Below, piece after piece: positions 55,834 through 64,000 of a DNA stretch of 64,000 nt. The position numbers and the translations under genes were made by a program. This DNA comes from Microbulbifer harenosus (GTDB lineage: Bacteria > Pseudomonadota > Gammaproteobacteria > Pseudomonadales > Cellvibrionaceae): positions 1-64,000 of the forward strand of contig NZ_VANI01000009.1 of NCBI RefSeq assembly GCF_005771435.1. Direction: 5' to 3'. Numbering within the stretch: position 1 is the stretch's first letter; each line of letters begins with the position of its first letter. The notes beneath the pieces were generated by a model. That model was not told where the DNA came from. It saw nothing but the letters and a program-made list of their open reading frames with translations, and did no database searches.

Positions 55834-56370
55834 ATGGCATTAAAAGCAACTGTATTCAAAGCCCGCATTCAGATAGCGGATATGGACCGGGATTATTATG
55901 CGGAACACCTGCTGACGTTGGCGCGCCACCCGTCGGAGACCGATGAGCGGATGATGATCCGGCTGCTGGCTTTTGCGCACAATGCCAGTGAGCAGCTCGA
56001 GTTTACCCGCGGCCTCTCCAGTGATGACGAGCCGGACCTGTGGCAGCACAGTCTGAGTGGAGAAATAGAAACGTGGATTGAGGTGGGCGTACCGGCGGAG
56101 GACCGAATTCGCAAGGCGTGCGGGCGCGCGCGCAGGGTAGTGATCTACGCCTACGGTCAACGCACCGCGTCGGTGTGGTGGCAGAAGATGGCGTCCGCCA
56201 CGGCGCGATTCGACAATCTGGACATTTTTTATCTGCCTGCGGAAAGTTGTGCGCAACTGGCGGCGATGGCGGAGCGCACCATGGATTTGTCCGTCACTAT
56301 CCAGGACGGGCACCTGTGGTTCGCGAGCAGCGATAGCAATATTGAAGTCCTGCCAGAGCGCTGGAAATAA
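55834..56370 (+). CDS. yaeQ: YaeQ family protein
   Basis: 178 aa. MALKATVFKARIQIADMDRDYYAEHLLTLARHPSETDERMMIRLLAFA and TWIEVGVPAEDRIRKACGRARRVVIYAYG identify the YaeQ family, a PD-(D/E)XK nuclease-like fold; DNA-cleaving activity has not been shown and the reported roles (RfaH compensation) are not firm. Confidence 0.95.
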   Translation: MALKATVFKARIQIADMDRDYYAEHLLTLARHPSETDERMMIRLLAFAHNASEQLEFTRGLSSDDEPDLWQHSLSGEIETWIEVGVPAEDRIRKACGRARRVVIYAYGQRTASVWWQKMASATARFDNLDIFYLPAESCAQLAAMAERTMDLSVTIQDGHLWFASSDSNIEVLPERWK

Positions 56371-56449
56371 GGGCGTCTCAAAAAATCTACGCGCGTGCGC
56401 CTGGCGTCTGCCGCCAGCCACCTGCTCGCTACGATTTTTACAGGTGCCC
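56371..56449. repeat. Palindromic repeat, family B, copy 1
   Basis: Outer arms gggcg.ctcaaaaaatc / gatttttacaggtgccc, inner part tacgcgcgtgcgcctggcgtctgccgccag with cctgctcgct. A second version is at 63025-63093. Between yaeQ and yajQ. Confidence 0.7.
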
Positions 56450-56500
56450 GCAAATTTTTACGGCCCGCCAGAGGCGCGGGCGAGATCAAGGAGTCTTACT

Positions 56501-56983
56501 ATGCCGTCATTCGACATTGTTTCCGAGGTAGATAAGCACCAGCTGACCAATGCGGTGGACCAGGTCAACCGCACCATCACCACCCGCTATGACTTTAAGG
56601 GTGTGGATGCTGAGGTCGAGCGCAATGAGTTCGTGCTGACATTGCGCGCCGATTCCGACATGCAAATCGGCCAGATGGAAGACCTGGTGCGCCAGGCGCT
56701 GATCAAGTGCAGCATCGACCCGCTGGTGATGGATGTGGGCGACCCGGTGCAGTCCGGCAAGCAGGTGAAACAGGAGATCAAGCTGAAAAATGGTCTCGAC
56801 AAAGAGCTGTCAAAAAAGATCGTCAAGATCATCAAGGAGGAAAAGCTCAAGGTGCAGGCCGCTATCCAGGGCGACGCCGTACGGGTTACCGGCAAGAAGC
56901 GCGACGACCTGCAGCAGGTGATTGCCATGCTGCGGAGCAAAGAACTGGAGCAGCCGTTGCAGTTTGAGAACTTCCGCGATTGA
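56501..56983 (+). CDS. yajQ: YajQ family nucleotide-binding protein
   Basis: 160 aa from ATG 56501 with AAGGAG eight bases upstream. MPSFDIVSEVDKHQLTNAVDQVNRTITTRYDFKGVDAEVE at the N-terminus, and VQAAIQGDAVRVTGKKRDDLQQVIAMLRS at the end. YajQ proteins bind nucleic acids and, in Xanthomonas, cyclic di-GMP. Confidence 0.96.
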   Translation: MPSFDIVSEVDKHQLTNAVDQVNRTITTRYDFKGVDAEVERNEFVLTLRADSDMQIGQMEDLVRQALIKCSIDPLVMDVGDPVQSGKQVKQEIKLKNGLDKELSKKIVKIIKEEKLKVQAAIQGDAVRVTGKKRDDLQQVIAMLRSKELEQPLQFENFRD

Positions 56984-57014
56984 GGTGGTCTCCTCATAAC
57001 GGGGGATTCCTTTT

Positions 57015-58013
57015 TTGAAGTATCTTTCGAAACCGTTATTTGTTGCTGCTGTGGCCGGGCTTTTGAGTCTGCCCGCGGTAGCTTCACCTGTTGCGGAGAT
57101 TGAGACGCGTTCTGCGGTTCCGGTGTTGCCGGCGGGGCTGGTGGATGCCTGGTGGGTCGACGGCAGTGAGGGGCTGGATATTTCCGGTCTGAGTTTCTGC
57201 GATGGCGAATTGTTGGCGGTGGCCGACAAGGTGTCGGAGCGTATTTTTCGCCTCGCTCCCGAATCCGGCCGCAACGCGGTAGCACTCGAAACCAAAGCAG
57301 ATTTCGCCCGGCCGCCGTTGCCGGATGATCAGCCGGTGCTGTTGAAAGCCCGCATCATGCATCATGTAAGCGTGCCGCTCAGCATGGACTTTGAGGGGAT
57401 CACCTGCGATGAAGCTGGGATCTATCTGTTGAGCGAGCGATACAATCGCATCAGCCTGCTCAATCAGGACGAGCGCCGGGGTGAGTGGCTACCGGTGCGC
57501 TGGTCGGAAGCGGCCAAGGCGCGCGGTTTTTTGCAGCAGTTCAATGGCGAGAGTGAAGGTCTGGTCAAGGCCGGCGACGACTTCTGGGTCGCACTGGAAC
57601 GGGACGCCCGCGGGCTGCTAAAGCTGAGTGCTGGCGATAAGGTGGGGTGGGACTTTCGCGCCATACCCGCTGTCGACGGGCTCGATTTTCGCGGTCGCTC
57701 GGAGGATATCGCCGGGCTTGCGGTGTACGACGGCGCGCTGTTTACACTTGAGCGCAACGCGTTTGCCGTATGCCGTCGCAATTTCGACAACCTGAAAGCC
57801 CAGTGGTGCATCCACTATCGGGGCATCGAAGAAGGACCGGCATATGTCTACCGGGAGACCAGTTTCGGAAAAGGGGAGGGGCTTGCGGTGAGCGCGCAGG
57901 GTATTTTTGTGGTGCTGGATAACAACGGTGCCGGTCGCGTCGCGGCGCCGGAAGATTCCCGTGGGTTGTTGTTGCACCTGGCTTTCCCCGAACTGCCTAT
58001 GGAAAAACGGTAA
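57015..58013 (+). CDS. Esterase-like activity of phytase family protein
   Basis: 332 aa with a TTG start (GGGGGA upstream). Signal peptide MKYLSKPLFVAAVAGLLSLPAVA. Beta-propeller with DISGLSFCDGELLAVADKVSERIFRL, SMDFEGITCDEAGIYLLSERYNRISLL, ESEGLVKAGDDFWVALERDARGL and GEGLAVSAQGIFVVLDNNG, as in the phytase-like esterase family (PF13449). Exported; enzymatic activity unproven. Ends seven bases before the next gene. Confidence 0.75.
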   Translation: MKYLSKPLFVAAVAGLLSLPAVASPVAEIETRSAVPVLPAGLVDAWWVDGSEGLDISGLSFCDGELLAVADKVSERIFRLAPESGRNAVALETKADFARPPLPDDQPVLLKARIMHHVSVPLSMDFEGITCDEAGIYLLSERYNRISLLNQDERRGEWLPVRWSEAAKARGFLQQFNGESEGLVKAGDDFWVALERDARGLLKLSAGDKVGWDFRAIPAVDGLDFRGRSEDIAGLAVYDGALFTLERNAFAVCRRNFDNLKAQWCIHYRGIEEGPAYVYRETSFGKGEGLAVSAQGIFVVLDNNGAGRVAAPEDSRGLLLHLAFPELPMEKR

Positions 58014-58019
58014 CAGAAT

Positions 58020-58604
58020 TTGGCGGTCACCAAGCTGGATCGACTATTGAAAGAGGTGCGCGCTTGCCGTCTGTGCGAGGCCCACCTGCCGCTCGGTCCG
58101 CACCCGGTTCTGAGTGCGGCCCGCAGTGCGAGATTGCTGATTGTCGGCCAGGCACCCGGTACCCGAGTGCATGCTACCGGGATTCCCTGGAACGATCCCT
58201 CCGGCGACCGCCTGCGCGAGTGGCTACAGATTGACCGGGAAACCTTCTATGACCCGTCCCGCGTTGCGATCATACCCATGGGTTTCTGCTATCCGGGGCG
58301 TGGTAAGGGCGGTGATCTGCCGCCGCGCCCGGAATGCGCGCCAACATGGCATGCGCGCCTGTTGGCGGAGTTGCCAAATATCCAGCTCACATTGCTGATT
58401 GGCCAGTATGCCCAGCGCTACTACCTGCCTCATTGGTATGGGAGCATTAGCGAAAACGTTTACCACTTCGCCGATGCGCTGCCACACGGATTGTTTCCGC
58501 TGCCGCATCCGAGCCCGAGAAATACCCTGTGGCTGAAGCGCCGCCCCTGGTTCGAAAAGGAAGTGGTGCCGGCGTTGCGCGAACAGATTCACTCGATTCT
58601 GTAG
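58020..58604 (+). CDS. Uracil-DNA glycosylase superfamily protein
   Basis: 194 aa with a TTG start. N-terminal CRLCEAHLP cysteines and [44 protein letters not shown] (motif A, GQAPG with the loop of family 4/SMUG-type enzymes), and [20 protein letters not shown] (motif B, HPSPRN). Only two of the four cluster cysteines of family 4 are seen. Exact substrate unknown; may remove uracil or another damaged base. Ends inside a REP element. Confidence 0.85.
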   Translation: MAVTKLDRLLKEVRACRLCEAHLPLGPHPVLSAARSARLLIVGQAPGTRVHATGIPWNDPSGDRLREWLQIDRETFYDPSRVAIIPMGFCYPGRGKGGDLPPRPECAPTWHARLLAELPNIQLTLLIGQYAQRYYLPHWYGSISENVYHFADALPHGLFPLPHPSPRNTLWLKRRPWFEKEVVPALREQIHSIL

Positions 58605-58624
58605 GAGCTTGTTTGCAAGCGAAC
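58600..58624 (+). repeat. Single REP element across a stop codon
   Basis: tgtaggagcttgtttgcaagcgaac. The arms differ from the other REP copies (gcctg..caggc becomes gcttg..caagc), keeping the pairing. The tag stop of the preceding gene lies inside it. Confidence 0.85.
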
Positions 58625-58645
58625 CAGGTTACTTTTGGAAAAAAT

Positions 58646-59368
58646 ATGCAGGTTTCCGACAAGATAAAAATCCACCCCAGCTGGCTCTCGGTGCTAAAGC
58701 CCGAGTTCAGCAAGCACTACATGGCCGAGCTGCGTCAATTCCTGCAGCAGGAGAAACAGGCGGGCAAAAAAATCTTTCCACCCGGTGGTCAGATCTTCAA
58801 TGCCTTCAATTCCACCCCGTTTGATCAGGTCAAGGTGGTTATTCTCGGGCAGGACCCATACCACGGCGCCGGCCAGGCCCACGGCCTGTGTTTTTCCGTG
58901 ATGCCCGGCGTGCGCATTCCGCCGTCGCTGCAGAACATCTACAAGGAATTGCATTCAGACCTCGGCATCGTGCCGCCGAATCACGGTTGCCTGCAGCCCT
59001 GGGCGGAGCAGGGTGTGCTGTTGTTGAATGCCACCCTCACAGTAGAGGAGAGCAAGGCGGGGGCCCATCAGGGGCGCGGCTGGGAGCAGTTTACCGACGC
59101 CGCGGTGCACGCGTTGGCGGAGCAGCGGGAAGGGCTGGTGTTTGTGCTGTGGGGCAGTTACGCGCAGAAGAAGGGAAGTTTTATCGACCGCCGCAAGCAT
59201 CTGGTGCTGCGCGGGCCGCATCCATCGCCGCTGTCGGCGCACCGGGGATTCTTTGGCACCCGGCCGTTTTCGCAGGCGAACACCTATCTGCAACAGCGCG
59301 GCGAAGCGCCCATCGACTGGGCGCTGCCTTCCGCGGATGCCTTGCGCCGAGTAGCGGTGGAGATCTGA
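58646..59368 (+). CDS. ung: Uracil-DNA glycosylase (family 1)
   Basis: 240 aa from ATG 58646; the frame upstream to 58529 belongs to the preceding gene and REP. Water-activating loop [22 protein letters not shown], uracil-recognition Asn in [20 protein letters not shown]-intercalation loop [15 protein letters not shown]. Standard Ung. The pair with the preceding family gives two uracil glycosylases side by side. Confidence 0.97.
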   Translation: MQVSDKIKIHPSWLSVLKPEFSKHYMAELRQFLQQEKQAGKKIFPPGGQIFNAFNSTPFDQVKVVILGQDPYHGAGQAHGLCFSVMPGVRIPPSLQNIYKELHSDLGIVPPNHGCLQPWAEQGVLLLNATLTVEESKAGAHQGRGWEQFTDAAVHALAEQREGLVFVLWGSYAQKKGSFIDRRKHLVLRGPHPSPLSAHRGFFGTRPFSQANTYLQQRGEAPIDWALPSADALRRVAVEI

Positions 59369-59375
59369 ACTGTCT

Positions 59376-59442
59376 TGTAGGAGCCTGCTTGCAGGCGAAC
59401 GCTCTGTGTCAAGCAAGGTTCGCCTGCAAGCAGGCTCCTACA
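59376..59442. repeat. REPIN (two inverted REP elements)
   Basis: tgtaggagcctgcttgcaggcgaac (59376-59400) and gttcgcctgcaagcaggctcctaca (59418-59442) facing each other, in the convergent gap between ung and ygfZ. Confidence 0.93.
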
Positions 59443-59459
59443 GGAGGAATTAGCGCAGT

Positions 59460-60524
59460 TCAGGCTAAGGGATCGGCGTCGGCGTCGTAGGGGAGTTCGA
59501 GCAGTTCCAGCACGCGGCCGTCGGCCAGTTGCAGGCTCTCGCCATCCGCCACCTTGCTTTTGGTCAGCACTGCCAGCAGTTCGACGTCATCGCCCGCGCG
59601 GCTGGCCTGCACAATATTGCCGACACTGGAACCGCCGGCGGGGGTGAAGATTTCCGCTGCGGGCTGTGGCAGTTCACCGCCGTCGATGCGCGCGCGGTAC
59701 ATGCGACGTTTGGCGGCGCCCAGGTACTGCATGCGCGCAACCACTTCCTGTCCGGTGTAACAGCCTTTCTTGAAGCTCACGCCGCCCAATACCTGCAGGT
59801 TCACCATCTGCGGAATGAACATTTCGCTACTGCTCTGGTAAACCTGCGGCACGCCGGCTTCGATCAGTTGATACTGCCAGCGACAGTAGCTGGAGGGCAC
59901 GGGGCCGCTGCCGGCGAGCTTCTGCCACAGATCGGCAGTCTGCTCCAGTGGCAGCTGGATCACCACATTGCGCTCGCCGAGGCACGCCGCTAGTGCGCGG
60001 TGGCCGTTGTGGTCAAAACTGCGCAGCTGGCCGGGTATCAGGTCGGAGCTGCTATCGTGGGACAGGTTCAGGAGCTGGCTGGCGGCGGCGCCGGCATCGC
60101 GTCCGCAGAGGGCGAGCCAGTGCTGGCTGTCGCTGACATCTTCCAGCTGGGTTTTGAAAAATACGGCGTATTTTTTCAGGGCAGTGAGTGCCGTGGTCAC
60201 CAGGTCCCGCGGCAGCAGCAGGACGAACTCAGTCTGGGAAATTTTCAGGGCGTGAAATGCACTGATCATGCGGCCCTTGGGGTTGCAATGGCTGCCGAGG
60301 GTAAGGTGTTCGTCCGGTAGTTTCACCAGGTCACAGGTGAGCTGGCCCTGAAGGAATTTCTGGCTATCGGGCCCGTTGATGGCAATGGCGCCCATGGGGC
60401 TAAGGTCGATCAGTCGCAGTTCGGCACCTGAGCTGCCGTTTTCTGCCGGGGAAAAATCCGCCGCGCCGTCATTCCATTGTGCGCCCTGGCTGCTGAGAAA
60501 TTCCTGCCATTGCTGTTGATCCAT
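59460..60524 (-). CDS. ygfZ: tRNA-modifying/folate-binding protein YgfZ
   Basis: 354 aa from ATG 60524 (MDQQQWQEFLSSQG), which has AAGGCGA upstream; a start at 60593 would run toward sdhE's promoter. GcvT-like fold with the YgfZ motif KKGCYTGQEVVARMQYLG (K-G-C-Y-T-G-Q-E), the conserved cysteine being essential. Uses tetrahydrofolate to help assemble or repair Fe-S clusters. Divergent from sdhE. Confidence 0.95.
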   Translation of the reverse strand: MDQQQWQEFLSSQGAQWNDGAADFSPAENGSSGAELRLIDLSPMGAIAINGPDSQKFLQGQLTCDLVKLPDEHLTLGSHCNPKGRMISAFHALKISQTEFVLLLPRDLVTTALTALKKYAVFFKTQLEDVSDSQHWLALCGRDAGAAASQLLNLSHDSSSDLIPGQLRSFDHNGHRALAACLGERNVVIQLPLEQTADLWQKLAGSGPVPSSYCRWQYQLIEAGVPQVYQSSSEMFIPQMVNLQVLGGVSFKKGCYTGQEVVARMQYLGAAKRRMYRARIDGGELPQPAAEIFTPAGGSSVGNIVQASRAGDDVELLAVLTKSKVADGESLQLADGRVLELLELPYDADADPLA

Positions 60525-60642
60525 GCTGAATTCGCCTTCGTCGACCGCTTGTTGAAGTGGTGCAGTATCTGGGGTTTTGCGGCGGGATTTCAACTACCGC
60601 TATACTGCGCGCACTTTGCAACCGGCTATTGAGAAAAGAAGT

Positions 60643-60888
60643 ATGGATCGCAACCGCCTGTTTTGGGCCAGCCGTCGCGGCATGTTGGAGCTGGATCTGG
60701 TGCTGCTGCCGTTTCTGGATAACGTCTACGAAACACTTTCCGAGGAAGACAAGCAGCGCTATATCCGCCTGCTGGACGAGCAGGATCAGGATCTGTTCGC
60801 GTGGTTCATGCGCCGGGAAGATCCTCAAGATCCTGAGCTGTTGAAAATAGTGCAGATTATCCGTGACAACACCGGTCTACAGGACTGA
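60643..60888 (+). CDS. sdhE: FAD assembly factor SdhE
   Basis: 81 aa from ATG 60643. RLFWASRRGMLELDLVLLPFLDNVYETLSEEDKQRYIRLLDEQDQDLFAWFM; the RGMLELD motif contacts the flavoprotein. Required to flavinylate succinate dehydrogenase. Coupled with the next gene, which starts inside it. Confidence 0.96.
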   Translation: MDRNRLFWASRRGMLELDLVLLPFLDNVYETLSEEDKQRYIRLLDEQDQDLFAWFMRREDPQDPELLKIVQIIRDNTGLQD

Positions 60889-61363
60889 CTCCACGGTATC
60901 TCCCGCCTGCGAGGTGCCTGCGCCGTTGCGCAGTGCCTTCGCGGGCGCCCGCAGTGAACGCAGCGCACGACTCGCCTGTGATTTCTCATCCTCCCTTCGG
61001 TTGCAGTGCCTGCTGTGGCTGATAACCGCGCAAACCGTGTTTCTGCTCGTCGTGTCCCGATTGCCGTGGTTGGCGGTGGGGGGCGCGCTGCTCCTGATCG
61101 GCGTTTTCGTCTGGCGGGAGTGGCGCCGCCTTGATCGCTCGGTGGGGAGACTGTCGACCGCGGAGAAACGCTGGTACTGGCAGACGACGGGCGGTGCCAA
61201 GCGGGAGTTCCAATTCTGCGGAGAACTGACTCTGTGGCGCTGGCTGATTGTGATCAACGGCCGTGATCTTGAGGGGCGCAGGCTGCGGCTTGTGCTCAGC
61301 AGTGACGCGGCCAGTGCCGACGACTGGCGCCGGCTGCTGGTAGCGTTGCGTTATTCTCGATAA
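60863..61363 (+). CDS. ygfX: YgfX (CptA) family membrane protein
   Basis: 166 aa with a GTG start inside sdhE. Two hydrophobic helices (LRLQCLLWLITAQTVFLLVVSRL and LAVGGALLLIGVFVWREW), then a soluble tail (AEKRWYWQTTGGAKREFQFCGELTLWRWLIVING). Low sequence conservation, but the position after sdhE and two-helix layout fit YgfX, proposed to interact with SdhE or cytoskeletal proteins. Convergent with nadB. Confidence 0.8.
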   Translation: MTTPVYRTDSTVSPACEVPAPLRSAFAGARSERSARLACDFSSSLRLQCLLWLITAQTVFLLVVSRLPWLAVGGALLLIGVFVWREWRRLDRSVGRLSTAEKRWYWQTTGGAKREFQFCGELTLWRWLIVINGRDLEGRRLRLVLSSDAASADDWRRLLVALRYSR

Positions 61364-61386
61364 TTTGCCGCTGAATTCCCGCCAGT

Positions 61387-63006
61387 TCAGTCCACATCGA
61401 TAAACTGTCGCTGGTTGGCGTAATTTTCGGGCACCAGGATAGTATCCATCGCCAGTTCCCTGAGCCCCGGGTAGTCGAGTGAGTAGTGCAGACCACGGCT
61501 CTCGCGGCGATCCAGCGCGGAGCGGATGATCAGTTCTGATACCACCGCCAGATTGCGCAGTTCAATCAGGTCACTGGTGATCCGGTAGTTGGCGTAGAAC
61601 TCCAGGATTTCCTGCTGCAGCAGCCGCACCCTGTGCTCCGCCCGCAGCAGGCGTTTGCGGGTGCGCACGATGCCCACATAGTCCCACATAAACCGGCGCA
61701 GCTCGTCCCAGTTGTGGGAGATAACCACGTCTTCATCGGAATCTGTTACCCGCGAGGCATCCCACGCCAGTGCCGGCCGCGGCGGGTTAATCTTGTCCAG
61801 GGTGCTGTCGATGTGCATGGCGGCGGAACGGGCATAGACCACGCATTCCAGCAGTGAGTTGCTGGCCAGGCGGTTGGCGCCGTGCAGGCCGGTGAAGGTG
61901 GTTTCGCCGATGGCGTACAGCTGGTCCAGGTCGGTGCGCCCGTACTGGTCCACCATTACGCCGCCGCAGGTGTAGTGGGCGGCCGGTACCACGGGGATGG
62001 CTTCCTTGGTGATGTCGATCCCGTACTGGAGGCAGTTCTTGTACACCGTGGGAAAATGCTCACGGACGAATTTTTCGTCCTTGTGGGAAATGTCCAGATA
62101 CACGCAGTCGGCACCAAGTCGCTTCATCTCGTGGTCGATGGCGCGGGCGACGATGTCGCGCGGTGCCAGCTCGCCGCGCTTGTCGAAGCGTTGCATGAAG
62201 CGCTCACCGTTCGGCAGCTTGAGCTGTGCCCCTTCGCCTCGCAGCGCCTCGGTAATCAGCATGGATTTGGCTTTCGGGTGATACAGGCAGGTGGGGTGGA
62301 ACTGGTTGAACTCCATGTTGGCCACCCGGCAACCGGCGCGCCAGGCCATGGCGATGCCGTCACCGCTGGCGCCGTCCGGGTTGCTGGTGTAGAGATAGGC
62401 CTTGGCGGCACCGCCGGTGGCGAGAATCACTGCACGCCCCTGGAATACCTCTACCTCTTCGGTGTCCTTGTTGTAGACATAGCAGCCGGCGCAGCGGAAG
62501 CGGCCGGTGGCCGCGTCGGGCTGGCGAATCAGGTCGAGGGCGATGTGGTGCTCAAAGCAGTCGATATTCGGGGTGTTGCGCGCGCGCTCAATGAGGGTGC
62601 TGTGCACCGCGCGGCCGGTGGCATCGGCGCTGTGGATGATGCGGCGGTGGCTGTGACCGCCTTCTTTGGTGAGGTGGTAGTCGCCCGCCTGTTCGCGGGT
62701 AAAGTCCACTCCCTGGTTGATCAGCCAGTGAATGGCATCGCTGCTGTTTTCCACGGTGAATCGCACGGCGTCCGGGTGGCAGAGTCCGGCCCCGGCATCT
62801 AATGTATCGGCAATGTGTGCATCCACCGAGTCGGTCTCGTCCAGCACGCCGGCGATACCGCCCTGGGCAAACCAGGTGGAACCATCCTGCAGCCGCTGTT
62901 TGGAAAGCAGCGCCACGCGGTGGCGGGCGGCAAGGTGCAGGGCCAGGGTGAGCCCCGCGGCGCCGCTGCCGATAACGAGAACGTCGTAGTTGTTCAAGGT
63001 TGACAT
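61387..63006 (-). CDS. nadB: L-aspartate oxidase
   Basis: 539 aa. FAD site [21 protein letters not shown], the active-site helix [30 protein letters not shown] and [54 protein letters not shown] for the succinate dehydrogenase-like flavoprotein. First step of NAD biosynthesis from aspartate. Divergent from rpoE. Confidence 0.97.
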   Translation of the reverse strand: MSTLNNYDVLVIGSGAAGLTLALHLAARHRVALLSKQRLQDGSTWFAQGGIAGVLDETDSVDAHIADTLDAGAGLCHPDAVRFTVENSSDAIHWLINQGVDFTREQAGDYHLTKEGGHSHRRIIHSADATGRAVHSTLIERARNTPNIDCFEHHIALDLIRQPDAATGRFRCAGCYVYNKDTEEVEVFQGRAVILATGGAAKAYLYTSNPDGASGDGIAMAWRAGCRVANMEFNQFHPTCLYHPKAKSMLITEALRGEGAQLKLPNGERFMQRFDKRGELAPRDIVARAIDHEMKRLGADCVYLDISHKDEKFVREHFPTVYKNCLQYGIDITKEAIPVVPAAHYTCGGVMVDQYGRTDLDQLYAIGETTFTGLHGANRLASNSLLECVVYARSAAMHIDSTLDKINPPRPALAWDASRVTDSDEDVVISHNWDELRRFMWDYVGIVRTRKRLLRAEHRVRLLQQEILEFYANYRITSDLIELRNLAVVSELIIRSALDRRESRGLHYSLDYPGLRELAMDTILVPENYANQRQFIDVD

Positions 63007-63024
63007 CGCCTCTTTGCTGGTAGA

Positions 63025-63093
63025 AGGCGCCTTTAAAATCTACTGCGCGTGCGCCTGACGGCGTCTGCTCGCTAGGATTGTTAGAGGCGCCCT
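63025..63093. repeat. Palindromic repeat, family B, copy 2
   Basis: aggcgcctttaaaatctact .. gcgcgtgcgcctgacggcgtctgctcgctaggattgttagaggcgcct. Same layout as at 56371; the outer arms aggcgcct/aggcgcct are their own complement. Between nadB and rpoE. Confidence 0.7.
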
Positions 63094-63156
63094 GGAGTTT
63101 TATTCGAGTCGGAGGGCGCGTAGTATACGCTATCTTCAAAAATTGCCGATTTGTCA

Positions 63157-63185
63157 GGAACTTATGACCAAAACGGGTTGTCTTC
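63157..63185 (+). promoter_or_regulatory. Candidate sigma-E promoter of rpoE
   Basis: GGAACTT (63157-63163) is a perfect sigma-E -35 box; after 17 bp comes TCTTC (63181-63185), a fair -10 (consensus TCTGA). Situated 65 bp upstream of rpoE, as expected for autoregulation. Confidence 0.55.
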
Positions 63186-63249
63186 GACACAACAGAATAA
63201 TCCTGTGGTCCGGGCCATTGTGCGTCGGGACCGTGGTTGGGAGTAGGGG

Positions 63250-63864
63250 ATGACAGGTCATCAGGCGTCGCCGAGTGATCAACAGCTGGTCGAGCGGGTT
63301 CAGAAAGGGGACAAGCGTGCCTTTGATCTGCTTGTACTCAAGTATCAGCACAAGATCGCGGCGGTGGTTAGCCGTTATATCAATGATCACGCCGAGGTCA
63401 ACGACGTGGTGCAGGAGGCCTTTATCAAGGCCTACCGGGCGCTGGCGAATTTCCGTGGGGAGAGCGCCTTCTATACCTGGATGTACCGCATTGCCATCAA
63501 TACCGCCAAGAATTACCTGGTTTCCCGCAGCCGCCGTCCGCCATCCTTCGATGTGGATCTCGAAGACGCCGAGTTTTACTCCGGCGCCGAGATGTTGCGG
63601 GATAACGATACCCCGGAAAACCAGCTGTTCCGCGATCAGCTGGAGGCTACTGTGCACCGCGCGATTCGCGAACTCCCGGAAGACCTGCGCTCCGCGGTTA
63701 CCCTGCGGGAGCTGGAGGGGTTGAGTTACGAGGAAATCGCAGAGGTCATGGGTTGCCCGGTGGGTACGGTACGCTCGCGGATTTTCCGCGCGCGCGAGTC
63801 CATTGACCGCGCGGTACAGGCGGCCATGGCCGGTGAGCCGGAACCGGTCGGTGGGCGCGGATGA
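63250..63864 (+). CDS. rpoE: RNA polymerase sigma factor RpoE (AlgU)
   Basis: 204 aa ECF sigma factor. Region 2 DVVQEAFIKAYRALANFRGESAFYTWMYRIAINTAKNYLVSRSRRPP and region 4 LRSAVTLRELEGLSYEEIAEVMGCPVGTVRSRIFRARE. Controls envelope-stress genes and is normally held by the membrane anti-sigma RseA/MucA. The usual rseA gene should begin just past the window; within the last 136 bp none is evident. C-terminus AMAGEPEPVGGRG is a little longer than usual. Confidence 0.95.
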   Translation: MTGHQASPSDQQLVERVQKGDKRAFDLLVLKYQHKIAAVVSRYINDHAEVNDVVQEAFIKAYRALANFRGESAFYTWMYRIAINTAKNYLVSRSRRPPSFDVDLEDAEFYSGAEMLRDNDTPENQLFRDQLEATVHRAIRELPEDLRSAVTLRELEGLSYEEIAEVMGCPVGTVRSRIFRARESIDRAVQAAMAGEPEPVGGRG

Positions 63865-64000
63865 GGCGGCCCCGGTCGCATGTCATTCTGCCGGGGTTTG
63901 CGTCTATTATTTGATCGGCACATAGTCAGAATTGTTTTATCCAGAGGGTGTTAGAGAGTTTCCCGGTCTAGCCAGTAGCGATGACCGGTACGACAGGCAG

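Noticed and set aside
61300..64000. rseA/mucA anti-sigma gene after rpoE
   Set aside because: Only 136 bp remain after the rpoE stop, and the one ATG near the end (63981) has no ribosome-binding site and too little sequence to judge.

Overview
The window looks like a stretch of chromosome from a marine gammaproteobacterium of the Cellvibrionales type, with Microbulbifer or a close relative as the best guess. That placement is inferred from gene content (oadGAB sodium-pump decarboxylase, bimodular QueF, EpmC, YgfZ/SdhE/YgfX/NadB/RpoE order), Pseudomonas-type REP elements and moderately high GC. No 16S rRNA or other phylogenetic marker was compared.

Layout. Positions 1-2010 are the distal end of a chromosomal integron cassette array. 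It has one complete attC site, partial or decayed attC sites, three forward cassette ORFs of little-known function, and a reverse-oriented ccdAB toxin-antitoxin cassette resembling the superintegron type. No integrase gene is present, so intI should lie to the left. A single tRNA-Arg gene (2192-2268, minus) follows. Positions 2863-6786 hold a minus-strand pair, NAD-dependent DNA ligase then PolX, which looks like a gap-filling and sealing module. The ligase BRCT domain is in the -1 frame after an A7 run. Next come dusC (minus), the oadG-oadA-oadB sodium pump (plus), a TerB/J-domain co-chaperone with a BolA protein, an OmpW-like porin, and cbpA-cbpM.

Positions 15654-29290 are housekeeping and envelope genes: a CaCA antiporter, recQ, mnmC, a flavodoxin, trmL, a GcvR-like ACT protein, yheU, tusA and epmC. 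epmC overlaps an ExoIX-like nuclease, which overlaps pdxB; an ATP-NAD/AcoX-type kinase and an RlmI-like methyltransferase follow closely. Then come alaA, msrB and a DUF1499 protein.

Positions 37047-37505 are a tandem (tRNA-Glu, tRNA-Gly) x2 array with a strong promoter and terminator. After it lie an ABC exporter, queF, a membrane class III adenylate cyclase, a small nitroreductase and a tRNA-Ser gene whose 3' end is mirrored in an inverted copy. Positions 43425-48462 hold an RND pump operon divergent from a CueR-like MerR regulator. A secreted pectinesterase-family lipoprotein, prfB (with its +1 programmed frameshift) and lysS follow.

Positions 52755-55736 are a minus-strand LemA / TPM / TPM / PDZ envelope cluster. 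The rest comprises yaeQ, yajQ, a phytase-esterase-like protein, two different uracil-DNA glycosylase family genes in tandem, and the conserved block ygfZ / sdhE-ygfX / nadB / rpoE.

Three families of short palindromic repeats lie between genes: long stem repeats with covarying arms (three copies), Pseudomonas-type REP/REPIN elements (three loci) and a ~70-80 bp palindrome (two copies). There is no prophage, CRISPR array or insertion sequence in the window. The least ordinary parts are the integron tail, the frameshifted ligase beside PolX, the covarying stem repeats, and the inverted tRNA-Ser 3' copy.
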